From Bacillota bacterium (lineage in GTDB: Bacteria > Eremiobacterota > SpSt-956 > JAKJGF01), in contig JAKPQU010000503.1 in assembly GCA_029555925.1 (NCBI GenBank), forward strand, positions 1 through 15,398: a DNA stretch of 15,398 bases. The letters run 5' to 3'. A model generated the notes under the pieces. The model was not told where the DNA came from. It did no database searches and worked only from the letters and a program-made list of their open reading frames with translations. Position 1 is the stretch's first letter; the number at the start of each line of letters is the position of its first letter. Shown here piece after piece: positions 1 through 7,015 of this stretch. A program made the translations under genes and the position numbers.

Positions 1-40
1 TTCGTAAGAGCCTGTCAGGCAGAAGCTGATAAATGGTTAC

Positions 41-123
41 TAACAGACATGACCGGAGCGGTCACAACCAAATATGAAAATCAACATCCAGTGAAGGTGC
101 AAACTTCATCATTTTCATATAAA
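41..123 (-). repeat. Two-hairpin dispersed element, copy 1
   Basis: Read on the minus strand this matches the element at 5406-5487 almost base for base. It has an outer stem ATGAAAAT/ATTTTCAT enclosing a TGAAG/CTTCA-type inner stem, then a GACC...GGTC hairpin (GACCG-GAG-CGGTC on the plus strand). Related copies lie at 3176-3267 and 10053-10130. Unlike those three, this copy points toward the plus strand, and no convincing plus-strand gene follows it. Confidence 0.75.
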
Positions 124-319
124 TTTACCTGTAGCGGTACTCAGTAATTGGTTGTCATCCCCGCCACCGCTTTCGCGATGGTAAATTACAGCGGGGCTTC
201 ATAAGCTTTTTCGTCAAATCACAATGGTTTCCCGCGTACCGGGAATGACACAGGTTTATCGATATTTTTATTTCAAAAATGTGTAACTCCTGTTATTATA
301 ATCTTTCAGTAGTCATCTG
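124..319. repeat. Intergenic palindromes and short dispersed repeat
   Basis: No gene is seen here. There is a CCCCGC (159-164) and GCGGGG (191-196) pair, and a TTCCCG (229-234) and CGGGAA (240-245) hairpin with a 5-nt loop, in a REP-like context. A 34-nt stretch at 261-294 recurs with two differences at 10163-10196 (see that entry). The following minus-strand gene ends at 320 with no clear U-tract terminator, so the palindromes may limit read-through. That last point is inference. Confidence 0.6.
261..294 (+). repeat. 34-nt dispersed repeat, copy 1
   Basis: The stretch begins GATATTTTTATTTC and ends GTAACTCCTGTT. It is repeated at 10163-10196 with only two substitutions (A/G and T/C). In both places it lies about 30-140 nt beyond a copy of the two-hairpin element. 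Function unknown. Confidence 0.75.
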
Positions 320-3127
320 TCATTCATAGGCAGACTTTGCACATCTGAAACCAACGCCATCGACATATTCGTCAGGACATATACCGGCTCTTATGGTAAT
401 GCCGCTTTCTTTAAGTTCCGTAAGGAAATCTCCTCCCCTTATGACAACTTCCTGTCCCTGGTCTGTTACCGGTTTCGGTGTATAAGGATAGGTTCCATAG
501 TGGTCACCGGTCCATTCCCATACAGAACCAAGCATATTCATAACTCCATAGGGGCTGGCACCTTCACTGTAAGAATATACTGTCGAAAACTCTCCTCCGT
601 CTTTACTGCACAATTTTTCAGGCGACCATTCATTACCCCATGGATAAAGCCTCCCGTCTTCCCCTCTTCCTGCTTTTTCCCATTCTGCTTCTGTCGGCAG
701 ACGTTTCCCTTTCCATCTTCCATAGGCCACGGCATCATTGTAGGTAACTCCTACGACAGGATAATCTTCTTTCCCTCCAGAAAAATATTCTTCCCAGCCA
801 CCTTCACTTTTATAACCGGTATTATTAACAAACTCTGCATACTGTTTGTTTGTAACTGCATATCTGTCTATATAGAAAGGATCTACATGAACTGTATGCC
901 CCGGACTGGAATCACCTTCCTGATTGGTTCCCATAAAAAATTTTCCTCCGGGAACAAGTACCATACTATCCATTTCCTGTGTTGCAGCAGGTGATTTCCT
1001 GTCTTCTACTTTATAATCAAGTATAATAACTTTTTCTTCTACAGTTTTTTTGATTTCTCTGGGCTTTTCTCTTAAAACCAGAGGAGGGGTAAAACATTTG
1101 AATAAAAATACTGTACTGTTTCCTATCTGTATATTATCACCGTTTACCAGCGGTCGTGGCTCTGTAACAAGAACTCCGTTGAGAAGGGTCAAATTTTTTG
1201 ATTTCTGATTGAGCAGATAAAATTTATTTCCCTTTTTTTCTATACGGCAATGCTGGCGTGATACAGTTCTATCGTATTCAGGGAATTCTATATCTTTTTT
1301 TATATGATCATCAGATTTTCTTCCTATAAGTATCTGTTTTTTCTTCACAGGGATAATCAGACCTTCCCTGAACCCTTCCACCATTTCCAGGCTGGCTCCT
1401 TTTGCCGCATGGGTACCAACCAGGTAATGTTCGAGAACAGTATTCCCTATTTTTATCACATCACCGTCTTCCAGTCCTTTTTTTATAATTGATAATCCGT
1501 TTACGAGAATTTCTCCCTCTTCATCTTCTAAATTAAGAATAAGCCATATATCTTCAAAAGTCAGGCTGGCATGGGAATCAAGCATAGAATCATCAGCAAT
1601 TTCAATATCTTTTCTAATTCTTCCTTTCCTGCCTATAACAAGTTTTTTCTCCAGCATAGCTTTACTTATAGTAAATGCTCTATCCCTGTCAGGTCCTCCC
1701 ACTACCTGAAACATATGAGCTTCTTTAAAAGACACTTCAAGGGTTTCATCCTGTACGGGTTTCCTCATGGCTCCCACGTCAGACCGGTGAGGTTCTCTTA
1801 CTTTCTGGTAATCCGATTTTAAAGCAATATTCTTAGCAAATTCCGAAGTTCTTCCGGCACTCATAGAGGCAGAAAAGTCACGCCTGCCGGAAGATTCTAA
1901 TTTTCTGCCTGTATCATCTTCAAAATCTTCTTTTCTTCCTGAAAGGCCGGGAGAGGAATAGTCACGTCTGCCGGAAGATTCTAATTTTCTATGAATATTA
2001 TCCCTGAAAACCTGTTCTCTTCCTGAAAGGCCGGGAGAAGAATAGTCACGTCTGCCGGAAGATTCTGATTTTCTGCCTCCATCTGCTTCAAAATCCTTTT
2101 CTCTTCCTGAAAGGCCAGGAGAGGAATAGTCACGTCTGCTGGAAGATTCTGATTTTCTGCCTCCTTCAGCTTCAAAATCCTCTTCTCTTACTGAAAGGTT
2201 TGAACGTGTATATTTTATTACCATTTTGATGTTACCGGTTCTTATAATATCTTCACTTCTCAACAATGTAAATTCTTTGTCAGATATGGCTCTATCATTT
2301 ACGAATGTAGGAGTTATAGCATCTGCAGTATGGAGTATGGCAAATTTTTTATATTTATCCATCCATTTAAGAGTGGCCTGATCGGAAGATATAGAGGAAG
2401 TATCAAGTAAAATCCATCCATGTCTTTCCATAGCCGTGAGTTTTCCTATGGATATAATAGGCCTGTCCAGCACAAATCTTCTGCCTTCCTCAATTCCTGA
2501 TAGGACTTCAAGTATATATCCGCTATCAAATTTCCGGACAATCTCTTCTTCTATATCCTCTTCCTCTATATCCTTAATATGTTTTTCCTCTTCAACAGGT
2601 TCCATGGCAGGCTTTTTTTCCGGTAAATTATCAGGTGTTTCAGATGAAAATTCATCAAACAATCTGTTAACATCATCAAAATCGTCCTGTCTGTCAGATT
2701 TCTCCTGCCCCATAGAGGCCTCTTTTCCTCTATATTCGATAATATTCTGCCCTATGATGATCTGACTTCTGTTTTTAAGAGTTGTTTCTTTTGTTATAAC
2801 CGTTCCGTCTACTACCGTAGGTTTTAAACTCTCATCCCTGTCAATCATATAAGACTTTTTATGTTCATCCCAGAAAATTCTGGCCAGTTTTTCCGTTACC
2901 GTATCTCTCTTATCGCTTATAGTCAGGACATCCCTGTTTTTACCAATAAAAAGAGAGCCTCCGGACAGTTCAAATATTCTGCCTTTTTCGTCACCTTTAA
3001 TTATAGTGACATAAAAATCAGGAAAATTTTCATATTCCCTGGTAACAAAGGTAGATTTTTTCTGTTCTTCTTCTCCGCCCTTTAATCTGGAAAATAATCG
3101 TGAGAAAATCCCTTCTTTTTTTGCCAT
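320..3127 (-). CDS. FHA-repeat protein with C-terminal FGE-sulfatase-like domain
   Basis: The 935-residue protein has four FHA-like modules: about 38-133 and 204-306 (degenerate), and 471-570 and 577-677 (canonical, with IGRK, S-x-x-H and N-G signatures; the last has SRQH and LLNG). A linker at 311-422 holds four 28-residue repeats rich in Ser, Arg and Asp. Residues 719-935 form an FGE/SUMF1-like fold (LVPGGKFFMGT, RLPTEAEWEKAGRG, WEWTGD, VIRGGDF, GVGFRCAK). FHA domains bind phosphothreonine peptides. FGE-type folds oxidise sulfatase cysteines or serve in other roles, but the paired Cys of true FGE after RGG is missing (RGGDFLTELKE), so formylglycine generation is unlikely. No signal peptide is seen, so it is probably cytoplasmic. 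The ATG at 3127 has GAGGTGG just upstream. The frame stays open for 44 more codons to 3259, but these lie in repeat DNA and I exclude them. A signalling or scaffold role is inferred. Confidence 0.85.
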   Translation of the reverse strand: MAKKEGIFSRLFSRLKGGEEEQKKSTFVTREYENFPDFYVTIIKGDEKGRIFELSGGSLFIGKNRDVLTISDKRDTVTEKLARIFWDEHKKSYMIDRDESLKPTVVDGTVITKETTLKNRSQIIIGQNIIEYRGKEASMGQEKSDRQDDFDDVNRLFDEFSSETPDNLPEKKPAMEPVEEEKHIKDIEEEDIEEEIVRKFDSGYILEVLSGIEEGRRFVLDRPIISIGKLTAMERHGWILLDTSSISSDQATLKWMDKYKKFAILHTADAITPTFVNDRAISDKEFTLLRSEDIIRTGNIKMVIKYTRSNLSVREEDFEAEGGRKSESSSRRDYSSPGLSGREKDFEADGGRKSESSGRRDYSSPGLSGREQVFRDNIHRKLESSGRRDYSSPGLSGRKEDFEDDTGRKLESSGRRDFSASMSAGRTSEFAKNIALKSDYQKVREPHRSDVGAMRKPVQDETLEVSFKEAHMFQVVGGPDRDRAFTISKAMLEKKLVIGRKGRIRKDIEIADDSMLDSHASLTFEDIWLILNLEDEEGEILVNGLSIIKKGLEDGDVIKIGNTVLEHYLVGTHAAKGASLEMVEGFREGLIIPVKKKQILIGRKSDDHIKKDIEFPEYDRTVSRQHCRIEKKGNKFYLLNQKSKNLTLLNGVLVTEPRPLVNGDNIQIGNSTVFLFKCFTPPLVLREKPREIKKTVEEKVIILDYKVEDRKSPAATQEMDSMVLVPGGKFFMGTNQEGDSSPGHTVHVDPFYIDRYAVTNKQYAEFVNNTGYKSEGGWEEYFSGGKEDYPVVGVTYNDAVAYGRWKGKRLPTEAEWEKAGRGEDGRLYPWGNEWSPEKLCSKDGGEFSTVYSYSEGASPYGVMNMLGSVWEWTGDHYGTYPYTPKPVTDQGQEVVIRGGDFLTELKESGITIRAGICPDEYVDGVGFRCAKSAYE
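1862..2197 (-). repeat. In-gene tandem repeat, 4 x 84 bp
   Basis: Four head-to-tail 84-bp units encode 28-residue repeats (LSGRExDFExDxGRKxESSG followed by RRDYSSPG) inside the FHA protein linker. Units 2 and 3 keep the RRDYSSPG LSGRE stretch almost unchanged, which suggests recent duplication. Repeats of this kind tend to vary in copy number between strains. The Ser/Arg/Asp-rich composition suggests a disordered and possibly phosphorylated linker between the two FHA pairs. Confidence 0.9.
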
Positions 3128-3175
3128 ACCTTCCACCTCTTCCCGGTGAATTTTAGATAAATTTTTAATATTAAA

Positions 3176-3267
3176 TTTATATGAGAATCGTAACGCGTAA
3201 CGGGTAACGCGTGACTGGAGGAACAAATTCTCATACTTTGTTGTGACCGGGCCGGTCATGATTGTTA
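3176..3267 (+). repeat. Two-hairpin dispersed element, copy 3, with heptamer loop
   Basis: The outer stem ATGAGAAT/ATTCTCAT and the downstream palindrome GACCGGGCCGGTC match copies 1 and 2. The loop is replaced by four GTNANNN heptamers (3190-3217). It lies 48 nt upstream of the FHA gene start, in the same orientation relative to its gene as copies 2 and 4. It could be a leader or promoter-proximal element. Confidence 0.7.
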
Positions 3268-3347
3268 AATAAACTGCCTCTACATAATTTTCATCTAATG
3301 TTTTATTTTACGCCATTAAAAATGAAATTTTCTATACCGTTAAATTC
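3264..3347 (+). repeat. Start-codon repeat, copy 1
   Basis: This is one copy of a dispersed unit that runs from GTTAAATAAACTGCCTC through TTTTACGCCATTAAAAATG into a short frame starting MKFSIPLN. It is nearly identical to 3646-3735 and similar to 6926-7015, where the same ATG is the porin start. Here the frame stops after 18 codons, so it looks like an orphaned 5' gene end rather than a gene. Confidence 0.7.
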
Positions 3348-3422
3348 TATATTTAAAACTTCAATCCTTTATTTATAGTTGGTTTCATAAAAATCTATAC
3401 TTACTGACCTGAGCTTAAACAG

Positions 3423-3571
3423 TTATAGTGTATTTCATAACTTATTAGAATTTAAGTCGTCGTGACGCGTAACGCGTGACGCGTGACGGGTTTAATCCCT
3501 GGGGGCATCACGCATTACGCTTTACGCATTACGAGGTCATTATTTATGGATAGTTATAAAACTAACTATAA
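3423..3571 (-). mobile_element. MITE copy A
   Basis: A 149-bp non-coding inverted-repeat element. Its ends are TTATAGTGTATTTCATAACT and, on the complementary strand, TTATAGTTAGTTTTATAACT (16 of 20 match). The interior is a long imperfect hairpin of heptamers: GTGACGC GTAACGC GTGACGC GTGACGG at 3462-3489 facing GCATCAC GCATTAC GCTTTAC GCATTAC at 3505-3532. It is nearly the same as 6209-6355 and 10305-10437 in reverse orientation. A TA next to the terminus fits the TA duplication of IS630/Tc1-mariner-type transposition. No transposase is present in the window. Confidence 0.85.
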
Positions 3572-3587
3572 TAAACGTTTTCCTCCT

Positions 3588-3608
3588 GTCACGGGTTACG
3601 CGTTACGA
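3588..3608. repeat. Heptamer array, 3 units
   Basis: GTCACGG GTTACGC GTTACGA form three in-register heptamers of the same family that fills the MITE arms, standing alone here between MITE A and the next dispersed repeat. Confidence 0.65.
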
Positions 3609-3645
3609 GAGCAAATATGTATTATTTATGTTCACCACAGTAATA

Positions 3646-3735
3646 AATTATTTATTTAAACTGCCTCTACATAATTTTCATCTAATGTTTTATTTTACGC
3701 CATTAAAAATGAAAATTCCTATACGCTTAAATCAT
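3646..3735 (+). repeat. Start-codon repeat, copy 2
   Basis: This copy is nearly identical to 3264-3347. It ends ATTAAAAATGAAAATTCCT, coding MKIPIRLN before stopping after 21 codons. The porin at 6990 starts MKIPISLN within the same repeat context. The spacer 3128-3770 therefore holds only repeats and a MITE, and I see no intact gene in it. Confidence 0.75.
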
Positions 3736-3770
3736 AAAATACACTGTAACATGCTTTTATTGGCTGATGC

Positions 3771-4289
3771 CTAATAATAAGTCTTTTCAGTCCTTTTCCA
3801 TAAATTAAAAGCATCAAGGGAATTGGCACAGGTAGATTGATATATATTTATTTTCTTTTCATTGTAAGGTTTTCTGAATTCATTATAAAGTTCTTCATCA
3901 ATAAAATTCAGCCCCTGCTGTGAAGCATCAAATCTTGTGGCAGCAAAAACAAGGACAGGAATATGAGCCCAGTAAACAGCTCCCATGCACATAGGGCATG
4001 GTTCGCAACTGCTATATAATTCACAATGAGAAGTTTCTCCTTTTTGCTGAAGTTTTGTCCTTTCTCTATGTATGATACCGAGGTCATAAACTCCAAGTTC
4101 TTCACAGGCAGTTCTTATTACCGATATTTCTGCATGAGCGGTGGGATCGTTCCATTCGTTAACATGATTGTGTTCTTTCCAGTATCTAATAACATTATTT
4201 GTTTCATTATCAACCTGAATTATGACAGCACCGAAGGGACCTCCTCCCGTTTCTGCAGAGATTCTTGCTTCATTACATGATATTTCCAT
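3771..4289 (-). CDS. guaD: Guanine deaminase-like (cytidine/deoxycytidylate deaminase family)
   Basis: The 172-residue zinc hydrolase would convert guanine to xanthine in purine salvage, in the cytoplasm. The zinc site is visible: NDPTAHAEIS (His52 ligand, Glu54 proton shuttle) and SSCEPCPMCMGAVYWA (Cys97 and Cys100 ligands). GGGPFGAVII near the N-terminus and the KPYNEKKINIYQ tail resemble Bacillus GuaD more than the tRNA deaminase TadA. About 18 extra residues lie between the His and Cys motifs. The start is uncertain: the family usually has about seven residues more before this Met, and the frame is open upstream for 19 codons (ending VKSNKW) back to a TAG, with no ATG, GTG or TTG and only a weak AAGAG in front of 4289. 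The substrate is inferred from motif similarity. Confidence 0.8.
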   Translation of the reverse strand: MEISCNEARISAETGGGPFGAVIIQVDNETNNVIRYWKEHNHVNEWNDPTAHAEISVIRTACEELGVYDLGIIHRERTKLQQKGETSHCELYSSCEPCPMCMGAVYWAHIPVLVFAATRFDASQQGLNFIDEELYNEFRKPYNEKKINIYQSTCANSLDAFNLWKRTEKTYY

Positions 4290-4349
4290 CCATTTATTGC
4301 TCTTAACTTCAATATCTTTATAAACACCTTTAACCTTTATATTGGCTGT

Positions 4350-4499
4350 CTAACATGGAAAATATTTCCATTTAGTCTTATCTTTAAGATTACATTCGGG
4401 ATGATATTCACTCCATGGCTGAACATAACCGAACATAGGTATTTCACCCAGAGGTTCGGGGATACCTTCATATTGCTGATTTACTTCAATGGCTTTCAT
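4350..4499 (-). CDS. Short ORF upstream of and in frame with the deaminase
   Basis: This 49-residue frame starts MKAIEVNQQYEGIPEPLGEI and ends TKWKYFPC before a TAG. The composition looks protein-like (several Pro, Trp, Tyr and Cys) and I do not recognise it. AGAGGAG lies about 12 nt before the ATG, which is rather long. The same frame continues past the TAG with 19 open codons into the deaminase. Upstream it continues past a TGA (4518-4520) to an ATG at 4550. It may be a small gene, or the decayed 5' part of a longer deaminase. Confidence 0.35.
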   Translation of the reverse strand: MKAIEVNQQYEGIPEPLGEIPMFGYVQPWSEYHPECNLKDKTKWKYFPC

Positions 4500-4682
4500 A
4501 AATCGGGAGAACTCCTCTCAATGATTTTTTTCATTAAAAGAATTGTCCATTTCTTTGCCTGATTCCTTCTTTACAGTAATGAGTAGAAAATTATCTTTTT
4601 TTTATCATTTATAAAGAATCCTTTCCCGTATTTTTGTATCCAAATATATAAAAGAAAGTAAAAATAAAAAGGAGTTGTTATT

Positions 4683-5003
4683 ATGGAAAATATACATTTA
4701 AATGAAAGTGATTTTAATAGAGAAGTTATAGAATCTTCTTTACCTGTTCTGGTAGATTTCTGGGCTCCGTGGTGCGGCCCATGCCGTATGGTCGGTCCTG
4801 TGGTTGAAGAAGTGGCCAAAGATTTCAGTGGCAGGGCAAAGGTTTTCAAAGTAAATGTAGATGAAAATCCTTCCATTGCTCAGAAATATTCTATTCGCAG
4901 TATTCCTTCATTGAAAATATTCAAAAACGGACATGTTGTTGATAGTATTCTAGGAGCAGTTCCTAAAGAAGAAATAGTAGAAAAGATGAATAAATTTATC
5001 TGA
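4683..5003 (+). CDS. trxA: Thioredoxin
   Basis: The 106-residue protein has the usual length of a bacterial thioredoxin and no signal peptide. The redox motif is FWAPWCGPCRM (Cys31 and Cys34). The buried Asp is in VDFWAP, and the cis-Pro is in RSIPSLKIF (Pro75), followed by the family's FKNG turn. It reduces protein disulfides in the cytoplasm using electrons from thioredoxin reductase, which is not encoded in this window. AAGGAG lies 8 nt before the ATG. The gene stands alone, converging on a minus-strand membrane protein, and the two stops are separated only by the shared terminator. Confidence 0.96.
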   Translation: MENIHLNESDFNREVIESSLPVLVDFWAPWCGPCRMVGPVVEEVAKDFSGRAKVFKVNVDENPSIAQKYSIRSIPSLKIFKNGHVVDSILGAVPKEEIVEKMNKFI

Positions 5004-5062
5004 CATGTTAAGTAAAAAAGGCAGGGTGTGAATGGCGCCCTGCCTTTTTTACTTAACATGTC
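5002..5062. terminator. Bidirectional intrinsic terminator
   Basis: Two perfect 25-nt arms (5002-5026 and 5038-5062) flank an 11-nt loop. The core GGCAGGG/CCCTGCC is followed by a run of six T on either strand, so it can stop transcription in both directions. It covers the end of the thioredoxin stop codon and the last four codons and stop of the convergent membrane protein. Confidence 0.95.
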
Positions 5063-5375
5063 TGCGTGTCTGAATCATAAAAAACACCATGGAGCCTGAT
5101 ATAACAAGTCCCATCATACCGACTCCGATGATAACCCTGTAAATTCCTCCTGCCACACCTCCTCCTTTGAAATGAATAAAATCCATCACTTTAACAAATG
5201 AAGACTCAAGCTCTTCTTTAGTTCCCGATGAAGATGAGACCTGATTCTTTTCTAAAAGTTTACCGATCCAGTAATCCAGGATTAAAGCGACTCCGCTGCC
5301 TATCTGAAGGAATATGAAAAAAGCCAGAATTATACCTATAGTGCGATGATACTTTCTTAATGTTATTTCCTTCAT
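5049..5375 (-). CDS. Small two-helix membrane protein, PepSY-TM-like
   Basis: The 108-residue protein begins MKEITLRKYHRTIGI. It has a hydrophobic helix at about 12-34, a hydrophilic loop with a Ser/Glu-rich stretch (about 38-70, ending IHFKGG), and a second helix at about 80-102, ending in basic residues. The RKYHRTIG start and the H-x-K-G-G before the second helix recall PepSY-associated transmembrane proteins. That likeness is only moderate, and the function is unknown. AAGGAG stands 8 nt before the ATG. The C-terminal codons lie inside the shared terminator. A copy of the two-hairpin element sits 30 nt upstream. An exported PepSY-like protein elsewhere in the window (9374-10021) carries the same element upstream, so the two may be related in role. 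Confidence 0.8.
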   Translation of the reverse strand: MKEITLRKYHRTIGIILAFFIFLQIGSGVALILDYWIGKLLEKNQVSSSSGTKEELESSFVKVMDFIHFKGGGVAGGIYRVIIGVGMMGLVISGSMVFFMIQTRRHVK

Positions 5376-5405
5376 AATGTATTCTCCTTCCTTTCTCCGT
5401 TAAGG

Positions 5406-5487
5406 TTTATATGAGAATGATGAAGCTTGTAACTTCACCGGATGCTGATTCTCATATCTGGTTGTGACCACTCCGGTCATGTTTGTT
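5406..5487 (+). repeat. Two-hairpin dispersed element, copy 2
   Basis: This is the reference copy. The outer stem ATGAGAAT/ATTCTCAT encloses TGAAG...CTTCA, and a GACC-ACTCC-GGTC hairpin follows. It lies 30 nt upstream of the minus-strand membrane protein's start codon, so it falls in that gene's leader or promoter region. It matches 41-123 (reverse strand) almost throughout, differing mainly by A/G and C/T changes. Confidence 0.8.
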
Positions 5488-5622
5488 ATATGCTTTTTAG
5501 TTTTTTATAGCCATGTATAATTGTGGCATTGTTTTTGCAGGAAGTCAATATCTAATGGAGAATGGAGAAAATATTTTATAATATAATAATTATGTAACTT
5601 CAGTGATATAAATGGGTATTTG

Positions 5623-6914
5623 ATGAATAATAATTTTACACTGGAAAACAGTGAAACACATGACGATCTTCAGGGAGAACAGATTCAATCAAACAAAAAA
5701 GGATATGCTCAAAGAGTATCCTTTCATGGAATAAATAATCCTGTATTAGGCAAAAATCATAAAGGAGAAACCATTGTCTTTAAGCCGGTAAATCAAGAAG
5801 GTGAAACAAGAAAAGAAATTGTCTATGAAATATGTGCCTCTCATATTATGAAATATTTCGATATTCCCACTATTATCTACAGAGAAGGAAACACAGATAA
5901 TTCCGGTCAGAAACAGAGAGGGGTTATGTGTGATTTTATTCAGGCTAAAAATCTGGAAGAAGCTCCTTTTTTGATATATGGAATCAAAAATGCCGATGCA
6001 GCAGTTAGAGGCATGATATTTGACGGATGGATTGGAAATTTTGATAGAATCCTGACAAACAGTAATCTATGGGTAAACAATGAAGGGAAAGTTATTTTCG
6101 GAGATTACGGATGTTCTTTTCGCAGAGGCCTTAAAGCCTTTGGCTTACCTAAAGCAAATATCTTCTTCATGTATCTCTATGGTAAAAAAGAAATTATTGA
6201 AGGAGCTATTATAGTTAGTTTCATAACTATCCATAAATAATGACCTCGTAATGCGTAAAGCGTAATGCGTGATGCGCAGGGATTAACCCCGTCACGCGTC
6301 ACGCGTTACGCGTCACGACGACTTAAATTCTAATAAGTTATGAAATACACTATAATGAAATTACTTCTTTATCAAATGAAGATATAGTTAATATTATAGA
6401 TAATTCTCTGAAGTTTATTGACTGTGATCCGGAGACAAGAGAACATATGATAGGTGTTTTAACAGACAACAGAGATGAACTCAAAACAGAAAATTCTTTC
6501 AGGGCTTTCTATGAAGAAAAAGATTTGTTACTTGAGTTGACCGAAAAGGATACCGGAGATATAGCCAGGGTTTTAATCGAAAGATATGGTCATATAGAAG
6601 AAAAAACTCCTGCAGACATGGTTTTAACGAAACTGTGGTTTTACAAAGACATCACTTTTAAGCCTGTAATAGATATCCTGTCACAAAATCTGAATAATAT
6701 AGTGAATAATTATATTAACGGGGAAAATAAAAAGATTAAAATAAAAATAAAAAAAGCCCATATGCTTTATATATTGAGAAATCCTTCTGTCATGATGGCA
6801 CTGAAAGAATGGATCAGGAAAGATATTACCGATGTAACAGCAAGATTATTTTCCACACTGTTCATGATTAATTTATCACATACTCTTATGGATCTGACCA
6901 TGTGTTTGCAATAA
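5623..6914 (+). pseudogene. HipA/PI-kinase-like gene interrupted by a MITE
   Basis: The first part (5623-6208) codes a kinase-like domain: ETIVFKPV (candidate ATP lysine), FDGWIGNFDRILTNSNLWV (catalytic-loop type N-x-D-R...N) and KVIFGDYGCSF (metal-binding D-x-G type). This order fits the HipA / phosphatidylinositol-kinase-like superfamily, though the substrate is unknown. MITE B enters after codons for EIIEGA and brings a stop at 6238-6240. The frame resumes after it as NEITSLSNEDIVNIIDNSLK and runs to TAA at 6912-6914. Removing 144 bp plus one TA gives GGAGCTAATGAA and a continuous 381-residue frame. The start is ATG 5623, with a TTG directly before it and a weak ribosome site. Both halves otherwise look undecayed, so the insertion is probably recent. 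The 5' half could still be made as a truncated protein. Confidence 0.8.
6209..6355 (+). mobile_element. MITE copy B, inside a kinase-like gene
   Basis: A 147-bp element. It begins TTATAGTTAGTTTCATAACT; its other end read on the complement is TTATAGTGTATTTCATAACT (17 of 20 match). The interior has opposed heptamer runs (GCGTAAT-type and GTCACGC-type). TA lies at 6207-6208 and again at 6353-6354, consistent with a 2-bp target duplication. It has no coding capacity and brings stops in the gene's frame. It is 14 bp longer than copy C, exactly two heptamers. Confidence 0.9.
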
Positions 6915-6925
6915 AAATAATGAAA

Positions 6926-7015
6926 AATTATTTAGATAAACTACCTGTACATAAATTTTTATCTTAAGCTTTATTTTACGGCATTAAAAATGAAAATTCC
7001 TATATCTTTAAATTA
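6926..7015 (+). repeat. Start-codon repeat, copy 3, spanning the porin start
   Basis: This matches the units at 3264 and 3646: AAATTATTTAGATAAACTRCC, then TTTATTTTACGGCATTAAAA, then ATGAAAATTCCTATA. Here the ATG opens the porin gene. A shorter relative (ATTATTTAGATAACTTCCTCC) is at 10516-10555. Confidence 0.7.

Noticed and set aside
1..147. Open frame from the left edge on the plus strand (FVRACQAEADKWLL...)
   Set aside because: It runs through the dispersed element for most of its length. The first 40 bases are open on the minus strand too, so there is too little to call a partial gene.
719..964. Functional formylglycine-generating enzyme
   Set aside because: The two active-site cysteines expected after the RGG motif are absent.
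3128..3259. Longer N-terminus for the FHA protein (44 more codons)
   Set aside because: The added codons come from the two-hairpin repeat and heptamers, and the ATG at 3127 has a good GAGGTGG site.
4350..4520. Stop-codon recoding (TAG or TGA read through) in the deaminase
   Set aside because: TGA, TAA and TAG all end other genes in the window normally, and no recoding element is evident. Kept only as a low-priority possibility.
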